From Prevotellaceae bacterium UBA1710 (GTDB taxonomy: Bacteria; Bacteroidota; Bacteroidia; Bacteroidales; Bacteroidaceae): 32,949 nucleotides of DNA. The stretch covers positions 1 to 32,949 of the forward strand of contig DCJC01000003.1 of assembly GCA_002317355.1 (NCBI GenBank), in the 5' to 3' direction. Within the stretch, counting starts at the first letter, position 1. Every line of letters begins with the position of its first letter. A program made the translations under genes and the position numbers. This document shows, piece by piece, positions 1 to 9,232 of the stretch. Below the pieces are notes generated by a model, which searched no databases, had not been told where the DNA came from, and worked only from the letters and a program-made list of their open reading frames with translations.

Positions 1-202
1 GAGCCCCGAAGAGGGCGACACCTAAAAGGGCAGTCCGTGAGGGCTGTCAATAAGGAATATTTGATTGGTGAGCGCCGTAGGTGCGACATTTATTATATCA
101 TCCAGTTTTTAGGTGTCGGACTTTCAGCCCTCATCAACTAACATTACTCAATATAACAGCCCTTGCGGACTGCCCTTTTAGGTGTCGCCCTCTTCGGGGC
201 TC
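1..202. repeat. 202-bp element with ~45-bp inverted ends (MITE-like)
   Basis: Positions 1-45 and 158-202 are inverted copies differing at only two bases; both ends begin GAGCCCCGAAGAGGGCGACA when read inward. The inside (46-157) is AT-richer, and a partial echo of the arm (TAGGTGTCGG) lies near 111. No transposase is present and the short frame inside (81-281) has no protein character. The layout fits a non-autonomous inverted-repeat element or a very large intergenic hairpin. The left arm may continue beyond the window. Bases 203-323, between the element and the next gene, are AT-rich and show no clear promoter. Confidence 0.75.
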
Positions 203-323
203 GTACATCACAAGTCTTATTTTGTTGGATACCAAAAGATTAGAATTCGTCGAACTCACGTTAATTACATTCAACAGGTGATTAGTAACTTGTAATATTT
301 TTAATTAATAATATAATACGATT

Positions 324-2507
324 ATGGAGAGAATCAGCATACTACGTACAGAATTAAAAAGTAAGATTGGTGACTCTCTTCTCCCTGGTGATGAAGCGAA
401 GATAGAGCAGATTCTTGCTCAGGCTATCAATGATAAGCAGATAAAGTTTGATACCTTCGGCTTCAATCCCATTGTAATGGCTTTGCAGACAGCTCTTATC
501 GCTGTTGATGAGATTGGTCTGCGTCGTGATGGTGTTATTGCCATCATACTCTACAATGGTGTAATAAATGGTTATACCACCATGGAGGAGGTGCGAAAAG
601 ACTTTGGTGAGGGTGTTGCAGCCATCATCAATGGTTTGGTGCGCCTCTATCATCTCTATGAGAAGACACCGGTAATTGAGACAGAGAACTTCCGAAATCT
701 TATTGTTTCGTTTGCAGAAGATATGCGCGTCATACTCATCATGATTGCAGATCGTGTGAATATGATGCGTGAGCTTCGTGATACCATCAACGAGGAGGCA
801 CGACATCGTGTGGCAGAGGAGGCAAGCTATCTCTATGCTCCATTGGCACATAAGCTCGGACTCTATAAGCTGAAGAGTGAGCTCGAAGACCTCTCGCTGA
901 AGTATCTTGAGCGTGATGCATATTATCATATCAAGGAGAAACTGAACGAGACAAAGGCTTCACGAGACAAGTATATCGTGGATTTCATTGGTCCTGTTCA
1001 GAAAAAACTGGAAGAGGCAGGACTGAAATTCCACATCAAGGGCCGCACAAAGTCTATCCACTCCATCTGGCAGAAGATGAAGAAGCAGAAGTGTGCCTTT
1101 GAAGGTGTGTATGATCTCTTCGCTATCCGTATCATTATTGATTCTGCTCCAGAGCGTGAGAAGATGGAGTGCTGGCAGGTGTATAGTATCGTGACAGATA
1201 TGTATCAGCCTAATCCAAAGCGTCTGCGCGACTGGCTCAGCGTTCCGAAGACCAATGGCTATGAGAGTCTGCATATCACCGTACTTGGTCCTGAGAAGAA
1301 ATGGGTGGAGGTGCAGATCCGTACCGAGCGAATGGATGAGATAGCAGAGCATGGCCTTGCTGCCCACTGGCGCTATAAAGGCGTGAAGAGTAGTGAGGGA
1401 GGCATGGAGTCATGGCTTGCAAGCATTCGTACAGCACTTGAGGCTGGCGATGACCTTCAGGTTATGGATCAGTTCCGCATGGATCTTTACGACAAGGAGG
1501 TCTATGTGTTCTCGCCTAAGGGAGACATCCTTAAATTCCCAAAGGGAGCCACCGTTCTTGACTTCGCATACCACATCCATAGCAATATCGGTAGTCATTG
1601 TATTGGTGCGAAGATTAATGGTAAAAACGTGACCTTGCGTGAGCAACTCTCGAGTGGTGATACCATTGAGATTCTGACAAGCAACAAGCAATATGCCAAG
1701 CAGGAATGGCTCAATATCGTAAAGACTTCACGCGGTAAGGCGAAGGTTCGTCAGGCTTTGCGCGAGAGTCAGATGAGTACCGGACTTTATGCCAAGGAAC
1801 TTCTTGAGCGTAAATTCCGTAATAAGAAGATAGATATCGATGAGAGTATCCTTATGCGACTCATCAAAAAGATGGGTTACAAGGAGACCTCCGACTTCTA
1901 TAAGGATATCGTAGATGAATCACTTGATGCCAATACCGTCATTGAGCGTTATCTTGAGGCAAAGCAGCATGAGGAAAATCCACAGGCATCAGCGGTTCCT
2001 GTACGTTCTGCCGAGGAGTTCCAGTTGATGCCAGACACAAAGCATCATCCTCAGACTTCAGATGATACGCTCGTGATTGATCAGGGCATGAAGGGCATCG
2101 ACTATACGCTTGCCCGTTGTTGTCAGCCAATCTACGGAGATCCTATCTTCGGTTTTGTGACAGTCAATGGTGGTATTAAGATTCATCATCAAAATTGTCC
2201 TAATGCCAATGATCTGAAATCACGTTTCGGATATCGTATCGTCAAGGCAAAGTGGAGCGGAAAAGGTCAGACGCAGTATAGCGTTACTCTCCGTGTTGTG
2301 GGAAATGATGATCTCGGTATCGTGAATAATATCACGAGCATTATCTCAAAGGAGGAAAAACTGCTTCTGAGAAGCATTTCCATCAACTCAAACGATGGCT
2401 TGTTCTCTGGTAACCTCACCGTTCAGATTGATGATACCAATCGCCTTGAGGCTTTGATAAAGAAGCTGAAGGGTGTGAAGGGCGTAAGGGCTGTAACGAG
2501 GTTGTAG
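324..2507 (+). CDS. relA: RelA/SpoT-family (p)ppGpp synthetase with degenerate hydrolase domain
   Basis: A 727-residue long RSH protein that makes the alarmone (p)ppGpp from ATP and GTP/GDP in the stringent response. Domain order: pseudo-hydrolase HD region (about 30-180), synthetase (about 235-355, with YDLFAIRI, the RLRD variant of the RxKD motif, PKTNGYESLH and EVQIRTERMDEIAEHG), TGS (about 393-460), a helical/zinc-finger segment (LARCCQPIYGD, HHQNCPNA) and a C-terminal ACT domain (about 650-727). The metal-binding His-Asp pair of active hydrolases is Tyr77-Asn78 here, and the earlier His is also gone, although the IADR aspartate near 143 remains. Hydrolysis is therefore unlikely and the protein should be RelA-like, with a separate SpoT expected elsewhere. 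The start is the ATG at 324. Family assignment is secure; loss of hydrolase activity is inferred from residues. Confidence 0.95.
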   Translation: MERISILRTELKSKIGDSLLPGDEAKIEQILAQAINDKQIKFDTFGFNPIVMALQTALIAVDEIGLRRDGVIAIILYNGVINGYTTMEEVRKDFGEGVAAIINGLVRLYHLYEKTPVIETENFRNLIVSFAEDMRVILIMIADRVNMMRELRDTINEEARHRVAEEASYLYAPLAHKLGLYKLKSELEDLSLKYLERDAYYHIKEKLNETKASRDKYIVDFIGPVQKKLEEAGLKFHIKGRTKSIHSIWQKMKKQKCAFEGVYDLFAIRIIIDSAPEREKMECWQVYSIVTDMYQPNPKRLRDWLSVPKTNGYESLHITVLGPEKKWVEVQIRTERMDEIAEHGLAAHWRYKGVKSSEGGMESWLASIRTALEAGDDLQVMDQFRMDLYDKEVYVFSPKGDILKFPKGATVLDFAYHIHSNIGSHCIGAKINGKNVTLREQLSSGDTIEILTSNKQYAKQEWLNIVKTSRGKAKVRQALRESQMSTGLYAKELLERKFRNKKIDIDESILMRLIKKMGYKETSDFYKDIVDESLDANTVIERYLEAKQHEENPQASAVPVRSAEEFQLMPDTKHHPQTSDDTLVIDQGMKGIDYTLARCCQPIYGDPIFGFVTVNGGIKIHHQNCPNANDLKSRFGYRIVKAKWSGKGQTQYSVTLRVVGNDDLGIVNNITSIISKEEKLLLRSISINSNDGLFSGNLTVQIDDTNRLEALIKKLKGVKGVRAVTRL

Positions 2508-2595
2508 GAATACCTTGGATTACCCTTTTATATCACTTCAAATCTCTGATGCCCCCTTTTGCCTGCGAACTGATTTTATTTATACTATATACAAA

Positions 2596-2622
2596 AAGAG
2601 AGCCTCCACTGGAGGCTCTCTT
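2596..2622 (-). terminator. Intrinsic terminator of the small secreted gene
   Basis: A perfect 12-bp stem (AAGAGAGCCTCC with GGAGGCTCTCTT) and a three-base loop lie between the converging relA and 2652 genes. On the minus strand the hairpin is followed by TTTTTGT, so it mainly terminates the minus-strand gene; it may also stop relA transcripts. Confidence 0.8.
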
Positions 2623-2651
2623 GCGATAAAGATATGATGAACTGTCGTGAA

Positions 2652-2960
2652 TTAACGACGTGGACGTGCTGGAGGAGCTGGAAGAGGTGTTGGATTCTCA
2701 TCGGCTATGTGGCGCTCAATGCGATAAATCTGAGATCGTGTGAGCTTGCACTTGCGGCAAAGGCCATCCTTGTTGTATTTGTGATTGCCCTTGATGATAT
2801 GATTACGCGTTTTCTTGTCTAATACAGGACGTCCGTTTTCTACCCTTAATACAGGGTGCTTGCAAAGTTTATCTACGTTAGTTGTTGTCTTACCAAAACT
2901 TGTCATGGTGCCGAGGAGCATCATTCCGATTACCATCGTGCTTTTGAATATTGTCTTCAT
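2652..2960 (-). CDS. Small secreted protein of unknown function
   Basis: A 102-residue protein. The start is the ATG at 2960, which gives a signal peptide (MKTIFKSTMVIGMMLLGTMTSFG); a longer frame upstream to 3107 would run across the promoter and is rejected. The mature part has a conserved-looking HIIKGNHKYNKDGLCRKCK stretch, where CxxC and nearby His could bind metal, and ends in a proline/arginine tail (PTPLPAPPARPRR). No family is recognised. It is a single gene with its own promoter (3017-3047) and terminator (2596-2622), so it is probably a free-standing exported protein. Confidence 0.7.
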   Translation of the reverse strand: MKTIFKSTMVIGMMLLGTMTSFGKTTTNVDKLCKHPVLRVENGRPVLDKKTRNHIIKGNHKYNKDGLCRKCKLTRSQIYRIERHIADENPTPLPAPPARPRR

Positions 2961-3016
2961 AATTGTTAAGAATTTATGAGTTCCGAGAAACTCGTTAGAC
3001 ATCTTATTTACGTTGG

Positions 3017-3047
3017 CAAAAGTACGATGTTTTTTCGAACAAGCAAA
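3017..3047 (-). promoter_or_regulatory. Bacteroidetes-type promoter for the 2652-2960 gene
   Basis: On the minus strand, TTTG (3044-3047), then 19 bases, then TACTTTTG (3017-3024). This matches the Bacteroidetes primary sigma factor consensus TTTG-N19-TAnnTTTG. It lies about 57 bases upstream of the ATG at 2960 and supports that start over the longer frame. Confidence 0.75.
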
Positions 3048-3153
3048 GGAAAAGTCTATATTCGGTAGTGGATTTTCCCTATAATGCAGTAGGGATTTAG
3101 CCCGCATTATTCACTAATCTGAATTTATGGATAATTCAGGTTGGGAAGTGGTG

Positions 3154-4524
3154 TTATTCTTCTATCTTCAGTTGCTTGTACTCGAAACCATCAACGATCT
3201 CTGGGTGGAAATCCCTGTTCTGGGCTTTGATGGTGAGGTTTTCGAATGTGAAGTTGCTGAGACGATAGACCTCATCCTGCTTCTCTGCATTGAAGAAGGT
3301 GATGCATTCGCATTGGCAGTTGCGCATCACGATGTGGTCGGAATAGGAGAGGGGAGAGTCTTTTCTGCCCTTTAGGTCATAGAACTGCTTCCAAGGGGCT
3401 ATGAGAAGGAAATTCCTTACCGGACCGGTGATGTCCTCAACCGTGATGTATTCGTATCTCTGAGGGGTGTCTGGGCGCATCTTTAACCATAGCAGGTTGT
3501 TTGCCTGAGATGATATCTTTATTCTGCGGAGGATGATGTTATGGTCGAATACTGACTCTGAACCTAATGTCAGGCATCCATGGCAGAAGCCGTACTCACA
3601 ATCCTCGATGATGATGTTTCTGTTCTCGCCGTTTCCTACGCTTTCGGCTGGAATCTGCACGCCTGGATAGTCTTTCATGAAGGCATCAGCGTAAGGGCCT
3701 TTGCCACCCTTGATTGCTACAGCATCATCATTAACCGACATGTAGCAGTTCTTGATCAGCACATTCTTTACCACGTCAATGTCGATGGCATCGGTAGATG
3801 GGCCTTTGGTGTCGTCAGGCTTGCCAAGGCTATAGATGCGGCAACCGAGGAACTTCACGTTTTCGGAGTTATAGACATGGTTAGTCCAGAAAGCGGAATT
3901 CTGCAGGTTTACGCCTTCCACCTGTATGTTCTTGCAGTTGGAGATATAGACAAGTCTTGGGCGTTGCTCATCTTTATTTGTACATGCCTTGTTCCATGCA
4001 CGACGAAGCCAGAACTGCTTGTGGTATCTGAGCCCGTTGCCGTCGATAGTGCCTTCGCCAGAGATGGTGAAGCCGTCGAGTCCGTCGGCATTGATGAGGG
4101 CACCGAAATACGTGCAGGTTTCGCCTTCGATACGTGTCTTCCCGAGAGGGTAGTCACCGATGAAGTCAGAGCCCATAAGAACTCCACCTTTCCTGATATG
4201 AAGATGAGTGCCTTGCTTGAAATGAAGACCTCCAGTCATGTAAATTCCTTCGGGCACTACGATTACGCCGCCACCTTCGGTAGCGGCCTTGTCGATTAGT
4301 GCCTGGATCTCGGTAGTGTGAATCCTTCCGTCGGCAAAGATACGATAATCGGTAAGGAGATACTGCTTGCCGAGTTTAGAGATATCCACACGGGTGGTAT
4401 CCTTGAACCATGCCTCGATCTGAGTGCCGTCTGGCCAGATGTCTGCTTGTGGTTTCTGCTTCTTTGCTGCAAATGATGAAAGGGATATGAAGAGCAGGAG
4501 AAATGTTGTTAGGATAGTTTTCAT
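3154..4524 (-). CDS. Glycoside hydrolase family 28 (polygalacturonase-like), secreted
   Basis: A 456-residue protein with a signal peptide (MKTILTTFLLLFISLSSFAA) and a right-handed beta-helix of the pectinase type, expected to cleave galacturonan or related pectin in the periplasm or at the surface. The GH28 signatures are visible: STDAIDID (Asp245), NDDAVAIK (Asp266-Asp267) and CHGCLTLGSE (His315-Gly316). These correspond to the NTD, DD and GHG motifs that hold the three catalytic acids and the histidine. The usual RIK motif reads LKM at about 347-349, so substrate specificity may differ from classical polygalacturonase. No SusC/SusD genes lie nearby, so this is not part of a full polysaccharide utilisation locus within the window. 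The 115 bases upstream hold a short tandem repeat and no clear promoter. Confidence 0.85.
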   Translation of the reverse strand: MKTILTTFLLLFISLSSFAAKKQKPQADIWPDGTQIEAWFKDTTRVDISKLGKQYLLTDYRIFADGRIHTTEIQALIDKAATEGGGVIVVPEGIYMTGGLHFKQGTHLHIRKGGVLMGSDFIGDYPLGKTRIEGETCTYFGALINADGLDGFTISGEGTIDGNGLRYHKQFWLRRAWNKACTNKDEQRPRLVYISNCKNIQVEGVNLQNSAFWTNHVYNSENVKFLGCRIYSLGKPDDTKGPSTDAIDIDVVKNVLIKNCYMSVNDDAVAIKGGKGPYADAFMKDYPGVQIPAESVGNGENRNIIIEDCEYGFCHGCLTLGSESVFDHNIILRRIKISSQANNLLWLKMRPDTPQRYEYITVEDITGPVRNFLLIAPWKQFYDLKGRKDSPLSYSDHIVMRNCQCECITFFNAEKQDEVYRLSNFTFENLTIKAQNRDFHPEIVDGFEYKQLKIEE

Positions 4525-4532
4525 AATGACTA

Positions 4533-4564
4533 ATTATGGATTAGGGATTATGGATTAGGGATTA
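4533..4564. repeat. 14-bp tandem repeat upstream of the GH28 gene
   Basis: ATTATGGATTAGGG occurs twice in tandem (4533-4546, 4547-4560) followed by ATTA. It lies in the 5' leader of the GH28 gene, between it and the efflux operon. Confidence 0.7.
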
Positions 4565-4639
4565 AGGCGTAAAGATAAAAAGCAAAAAGCAGATGACTGA
4601 TAGCTTATTGCTATCTGCCATCTGCTAAGTGCATAACCA

Positions 4640-4933
4640 TTATATTGTCTGTTCAACATTCCATACAAATGCTCTGAGACCGAGCAATGGATTGTCAACG
4701 TCAAGCTTCTTGAGGCGTGCGAGCAAAGGCTCAACCTTGTTGTCATCACAGATTGTGATAACGGCCTCGTTCATAGCAGGCCAAGCGTGTGAGCCGAGGT
4801 GAGGTTCACCTGAAAGGCTTCCTCTGCCTGCAACCTGTGGCAGAAGAGTGTATCCTCGACAGAGGGAAGAGGACAATGCCTCTACTACTCCGTCATGATG
4901 TGCCTGATCGTATGTTATGAATACTGTTTTCAT
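4640..4933 (-). CDS. PII-like protein at the end of the RND efflux operon
   Basis: A 97-residue cytoplasmic protein that looks like a small PII/CutA-type ferredoxin-fold regulator: an N-terminal strand (MKTVFITYDQ), a loop rich in Gly and Ser (AGRGSLSGEPHLGSHAW), then a strand-helix segment NEAVITICDDNKVEPLLARL. Proteins of this sort are found beside RND pump genes in Bacteroidetes. The start lies two bases after the stop of the pump gene, so the two are almost certainly co-transcribed. It may sense a ligand and tune the pump, but no partner is known. The PII-like fold is judged by eye; the operon position is certain. Confidence 0.6.
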   Translation of the reverse strand: MKTVFITYDQAHHDGVVEALSSSLCRGYTLLPQVAGRGSLSGEPHLGSHAWPAMNEAVITICDDNKVEPLLARLKKLDVDNPLLGLRAFVWNVEQTI

Positions 4934-4935
4934 AT

Positions 4936-7900
4936 TTACTTATCTTTCTTGTTTAATTTCTCGATGTCGTGACCTACAGAGTGCAGACGCTGGGTAGCCA
5001 GGCGCTCTGCCTTTGTCTCTTCCCAGTACTTGTCAAGTTCGCGCTGCTCCTTGAGAGCCTTACGCTGGCGCTTGATACCAATGCTGCCGAAGATACAGAA
5101 CATTGAAGGAACGTAGATCAATGTGAGAATTGTACTGATCAAAAGACCACCGATGATACTGATACCCATTGGGCGCCACATCTCTGCACCTACACCCTGG
5201 CTGATAGCCATAGGGAACATACCGAGGATTGTGGTCATGGTTGTCATGAGGATAGGGCGCAGACGAGAGCGAGCCGCAATCGTAGCAGAACGGATGAGTG
5301 AGTTACCACGCTCACGCATCAGGTTGGTGTAGTCGATGAGCACGATACCATTCTTTACTACGATACCGATCAGCATGATACCACCGAGCATTGACATGAT
5401 GTTAAGGTTGGTGCCTGTAACGATGAGTGCCAGGATGATACCTGAGAATGCGAATGGCACGGAGATCATGATGATGAATGGATATGTGAGAGACTCGAAC
5501 TGAGCAGCCATCACGATGAATACGAGGATGATGATAAGGATACCGAGAGTACCGAGGTCACGGTTAGACTCCTGCTGATCCTCATAAGAACCTGCTACCT
5601 GAACGGTAACACCTGCAGGAAGTTGCATCTTCTCGTAGATAGACTGACCGAGCTCTACACCATCAGAAAGCGCATTACCATCCTTAAGAACGGCACTTAC
5701 TGTAACGTAGCGCTCACGGTCCTTACGCTCGATGGTTGGTGGGATGGCACTCTCCTTTACTGTACCGATGTCACAGATACGGATGTTCTGTCCACGACCG
5801 TTAGGGATAACCATATTCTCGATGTCCTCCATAGAGATACGAGCGTTAGGTTCATAGCGAACCTTTACATCATACTCCTGACCGTCCTCACGGAAGTAGG
5901 TCATCTGAGAACCTGTGATGATATTACGAACGTATGTAGCAGCTGTTGTAAGACCCAGTCCCTGCTGAGCAAGTTTCTCGCGGTCAAATTCAACAACGAT
6001 TTCTGGCTGGTAGTCAGAACGTGAGATCATTGTCTGGGCAACCATCTCGTTCTCACGAAGCTTATTTGCGAGCTCATCAGCAACCTTACGTGTAGCATCG
6101 AGGTCGTAACCGTAGATCTCGAATGTAGCGGTTGACTGACCACCCATTGCTGCACCCTGCTGTCCACCGAGCATAACCTGATACTTAGCGAGCTCAGGGA
6201 TAGCCTTCAGGTCTTCACGCATCTCATCACAGATAGCAGCCAGACCCTTTTTACGCTCGTTAGATGGCACCATCATGATGTTGAATGAGATGATGTGTGA
6301 ACCATTATCTGAAAGTGAAGCGAAGGTGTTGTTATCACCAGCCTGACCACAGGTGAAGTTACATGAGTTCATGTCCTTGCCATATCTGTCCTGCCACTTC
6401 TTTACGAGGTCCTTTGCAAGCTGTTCAGAAATCTCTACACGTGTACCGATAGGCAGCTGGAGAGATACACCGATACGACCAGAGTCATTGGTTGGGAAGA
6501 ACTCAGACTTGATACCGCAGATACTTGCGAGAGCGATAGAGCCAACAAAGAGTCCGACACAAGCAATTACTACGGTTGAACGATGACGTACAGCCCAGTA
6601 GATTCTCTTCTCGTACCAGTCGTCGAGCTTATCGAGACCACTGCTGATAGGTGTGTAAATCTTCTTGAACAGACCACTCTGACGCTTCTTGAGCTTCAGC
6701 ATCAATGAACAGAGCATTGGAGTGAATGAGAGAGCAGATACTGTAGAGATTGTCATGATGATACACATCATCCAACCCAACTGCTTGAAGAGCACACCAG
6801 CCATACCTGTTACCATGGTCAATGGGAAGAACACGGCAATCATGGTGAGGGTAGAAGCGATAACCGAGATAGCAACCTCCTGAGTAGCGTGTACCGCTGC
6901 CTGCTTTGGAGAAGAACCACGCTCGATATGTGTCGTCACGTTCTCAAGCACAACGATGGCGTCGTCCACCACGTTACCGATAGCGATAGAGAGACATGAG
7001 AGAGAGATCATGTTGAGCGAACCACCCGTAGCATACAGATAGATGAATGATGCTATCAGAGACATAGGGATGGTGATGACGATGATCATCGTAGCACGCC
7101 ATCTGCCGAGGAAGATGAACACAACCAATGCCACGAAGAGCATAGCGTATGCGATGGTCTCCTCAAGAGAGCCGATGGTATTCAGAATGTTGTCTGATGT
7201 ATTGACGATCACGCCAAGCTTCACATCAGGTGGAAGAGTCTTCTGAAGTTCAGGAAGTTTCTTCATCACAGCGTCAGAGATAGCTACTGAGTTCGCACCT
7301 GACTGCTTCTGAACGATAATCATAGCACCCTGTGTGCCGTTTGTGAAGGTCTTCTGTGAACGCTCCTGAAGATTGTCCACGATACGTGCCACATCTTTCA
7401 GATACACATTCACGCCATTGTGGGAACCAACGATTACGTTTTTCATCTCAGATGGGTCATGGAACTCACCCTCGACACGTACGGTGAAGGTCTGTGTACC
7501 TACGTCAACGGTACCGTTGGTGATGTTACGGTTCTCTGCGCTGATGGCAGCACTTACCTGCTGTGGAGAGAGACCGTAAGCCTCCATCTTGCGTGGGTCA
7601 AGGTAGATGTTGATCTCACGCTCTGGTGCACCTGCGATACTTACTGTACCCACACCATCGATACGGGCAAGTGGGTTGGCAACGCCATCGTCCAGAATCT
7701 TGTAGAGAGCCTGCTGTGATTCCTGAGCCTCTACAGAGAGCATGAGGATAGGAATCATATCGGTAGAGAACTTGAAGAGGATAGGAGTCTGAGCCTCCTC
7801 AGGAAGAGCGTTTGACACCATGTCCAGTTTGTCTCGAACGTTGTTGGTCAACGCATCAATGTCGTAACCGAACTCAAACTGAAGAGTGATTACAGATACA

Positions 7901-8160
7901 TTCTCACGAGAGTTACTGGTGATATGCTTCAAGTGCTCCACTGAGTTCAAGGTGTTCTCAAGTGGACGTGTAACGTTATTCTCGATATCATTAGCTGACG
8001 CACCGTTATAATACGTCATGACCATGATGGTGTTGGTATCAATATCTGGATAAAGGTCAATAGGGAGCTTTATCAAAGAGAAGATACCAAATATTATGAC
8101 TGCCGCAAAGCAGAGGCTCGTCATGATCGGTCTTTTGACCGCGCCTTCGTATAGAGTCAT
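4936..8160 (-). CDS. RND efflux pump, inner-membrane transporter (HAE1/AcrB type)
   Basis: A 1074-residue proton-driven drug/solute transporter of the AcrB/MexB family. The N-terminus (VKRPIMTSLCFAAVIIFGIFSLIKLPIDLYPDID) is TM1 and the start of the porter domain. TM4 carries the proton-relay pair Asp399-Asp400 in IGNVVDDAIVVLEN, and the matching lysine of TM10 is in GIVVKNGIVLIDY. There are two large periplasmic loops and about twelve membrane segments, the family's normal layout and length. An acidic residue pair with a lysine relay argues for the hydrophobic/amphiphilic (HAE1) branch rather than the metal branch. The gene lies 17 bases after the adaptor gene and 2 bases before the PII-like gene. 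The substrate cannot be told from sequence. Confidence 0.95.
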   Translation of the reverse strand: MTLYEGAVKRPIMTSLCFAAVIIFGIFSLIKLPIDLYPDIDTNTIMVMTYYNGASANDIENNVTRPLENTLNSVEHLKHITSNSRENVSVITLQFEFGYDIDALTNNVRDKLDMVSNALPEEAQTPILFKFSTDMIPILMLSVEAQESQQALYKILDDGVANPLARIDGVGTVSIAGAPEREINIYLDPRKMEAYGLSPQQVSAAISAENRNITNGTVDVGTQTFTVRVEGEFHDPSEMKNVIVGSHNGVNVYLKDVARIVDNLQERSQKTFTNGTQGAMIIVQKQSGANSVAISDAVMKKLPELQKTLPPDVKLGVIVNTSDNILNTIGSLEETIAYAMLFVALVVFIFLGRWRATMIIVITIPMSLIASFIYLYATGGSLNMISLSCLSIAIGNVVDDAIVVLENVTTHIERGSSPKQAAVHATQEVAISVIASTLTMIAVFFPLTMVTGMAGVLFKQLGWMMCIIMTISTVSALSFTPMLCSLMLKLKKRQSGLFKKIYTPISSGLDKLDDWYEKRIYWAVRHRSTVVIACVGLFVGSIALASICGIKSEFFPTNDSGRIGVSLQLPIGTRVEISEQLAKDLVKKWQDRYGKDMNSCNFTCGQAGDNNTFASLSDNGSHIISFNIMMVPSNERKKGLAAICDEMREDLKAIPELAKYQVMLGGQQGAAMGGQSTATFEIYGYDLDATRKVADELANKLRENEMVAQTMISRSDYQPEIVVEFDREKLAQQGLGLTTAATYVRNIITGSQMTYFREDGQEYDVKVRYEPNARISMEDIENMVIPNGRGQNIRICDIGTVKESAIPPTIERKDRERYVTVSAVLKDGNALSDGVELGQSIYEKMQLPAGVTVQVAGSYEDQQESNRDLGTLGILIIILVFIVMAAQFESLTYPFIIMISVPFAFSGIILALIVTGTNLNIMSMLGGIMLIGIVVKNGIVLIDYTNLMRERGNSLIRSATIAARSRLRPILMTTMTTILGMFPMAISQGVGAEMWRPMGISIIGGLLISTILTLIYVPSMFCIFGSIGIKRQRKALKEQRELDKYWEETKAERLATQRLHSVGHDIEKLNKKDK

Positions 8161-8177
8161 AAATATTTAATTTCTAA

Positions 8178-9191
8178 TTATTTTACAACCTTAACCTTCT
8201 TGCCGTGAGCAAGACGTGCCTGACCTGCAACTACTACCTGCTGACCATTCTCTACACCAGAGAGAATCTCATACTTGTTACCGATGTGACGGCCAAGCTC
8301 CACCTTATTATATGATACGGTCTGCTTCTGAGCATCGTAAACATAAACATAACGGTCGCCAGCACCAATCTGCTTTACGAGTGAGAGGTCTGGAACGAGG
8401 ACATGATCCATGTTACCATAGTTAACTGTCACACGAGCGAACATACCTGGACGTACCTTCTGCTGTGGGTTGTTGATTGTTACCTCAACAGGGAATGTGT
8501 GAGTAGCGATGTCGATAGAAGGAGAGACGGTTGTGATCTTGCCTGTGAAGTTCTCGCCCTCGTAAGAGTCGAGTGTAAGGTCAACTGACTGTCCCTTCTT
8601 GATGCTCTTATAGTGTACCTCAGATACGTTCATCACAACCTTTACTGGGTTTGTCTTCTCGATAGTGAGGATTGGAGCACCACCGTACATGTCACCGTTG
8701 TCATAGTTACGAGCTGTAACAACACCGCTCATAGGAGCGAAGAGCTGAGTGTTCTGTGACATCTGCTTATACTGTGACTCCATAACTTCAATCTGAAGCT
8801 TAGCGTTGTCATATTCAGCCTTTGAAGCACCACCAACCTTGTAGAGCTCGCTTGTGCGGTTGAACTCCAACTTCTGATGGTCAATCTGGAGCTTGAGCTG
8901 GTTGAGGCTTGAAGCGTCGAGCTGAACGAGAAGCTGACCCTTGCTCACCTGATCGCCTACGTCAACGAGGATGCGCTCGATACGATAAGCCATGTTAGGA
9001 GAGATGTTATTCTTAAGGTCACTCTCTACTGTTGCTGTGTAAACCTCTGTCTGAGGTACACTCTCACTTGAAACTGTTGCGAGCTTTACTTCAGGAGTCA
9101 TATCGGCTGCTGACTTAGACTCGTCTTTCTTTTCTCCGCATGAGCAAACCATAGCTGCTGCGAAAAGAGGTATAATATATTTGAATTTCAT
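8178..9191 (-). CDS. RND efflux periplasmic adaptor (AcrA type), lipoprotein
   Basis: A 337-residue membrane-fusion protein linking the pump to the outer-membrane channel. The ATG at 9191 is chosen because it gives a clean lipoprotein signal (FAAAMVCSCGEKK, lipidated Cys about residue 18); an upstream ATG would add seven residues that spoil it. Visible parts: a lipoyl/biotinyl half-domain (RILVDVGDQVSKGQLLVQLD), a short coiled-coil hairpin (about 90-135), the second lipoyl half (LFAPMSGVVTARNYDNGD), a beta-barrel and the membrane-proximal domain ending in GKKVKVVK. It lies between the TolC-like gene (41-base gap containing short TATCAATT repeats) and the pump gene (17-base gap). Confidence 0.93.
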   Translation of the reverse strand: MKFKYIIPLFAAAMVCSCGEKKDESKSAADMTPEVKLATVSSESVPQTEVYTATVESDLKNNISPNMAYRIERILVDVGDQVSKGQLLVQLDASSLNQLKLQIDHQKLEFNRTSELYKVGGASKAEYDNAKLQIEVMESQYKQMSQNTQLFAPMSGVVTARNYDNGDMYGGAPILTIEKTNPVKVVMNVSEVHYKSIKKGQSVDLTLDSYEGENFTGKITTVSPSIDIATHTFPVEVTINNPQQKVRPGMFARVTVNYGNMDHVLVPDLSLVKQIGAGDRYVYVYDAQKQTVSYNKVELGRHIGNKYEILSGVENGQQVVVAGQARLAHGKKVKVVK

Positions 9192-9232
9192 ATCTAAATT
9201 ATCAATTATCAATTGTCGATTATCAATTAGTA

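Noticed and set aside
81..281. 66-codon frame in the inverted-repeat element
   Set aside because: It reads through one arm of the repeat and looks like a spurious frame of a dispersed non-coding element.
354..1367. Two minus-strand frames inside relA
   Set aside because: They are antisense to a fully conserved RelA/SpoT protein and have no motifs of their own.
3580..4299. Long plus-strand frame (239 codons) opposite the GH28 gene
   Set aside because: The minus-strand frame has a signal peptide and all GH28 motifs; the plus-strand product has no recognisable features.
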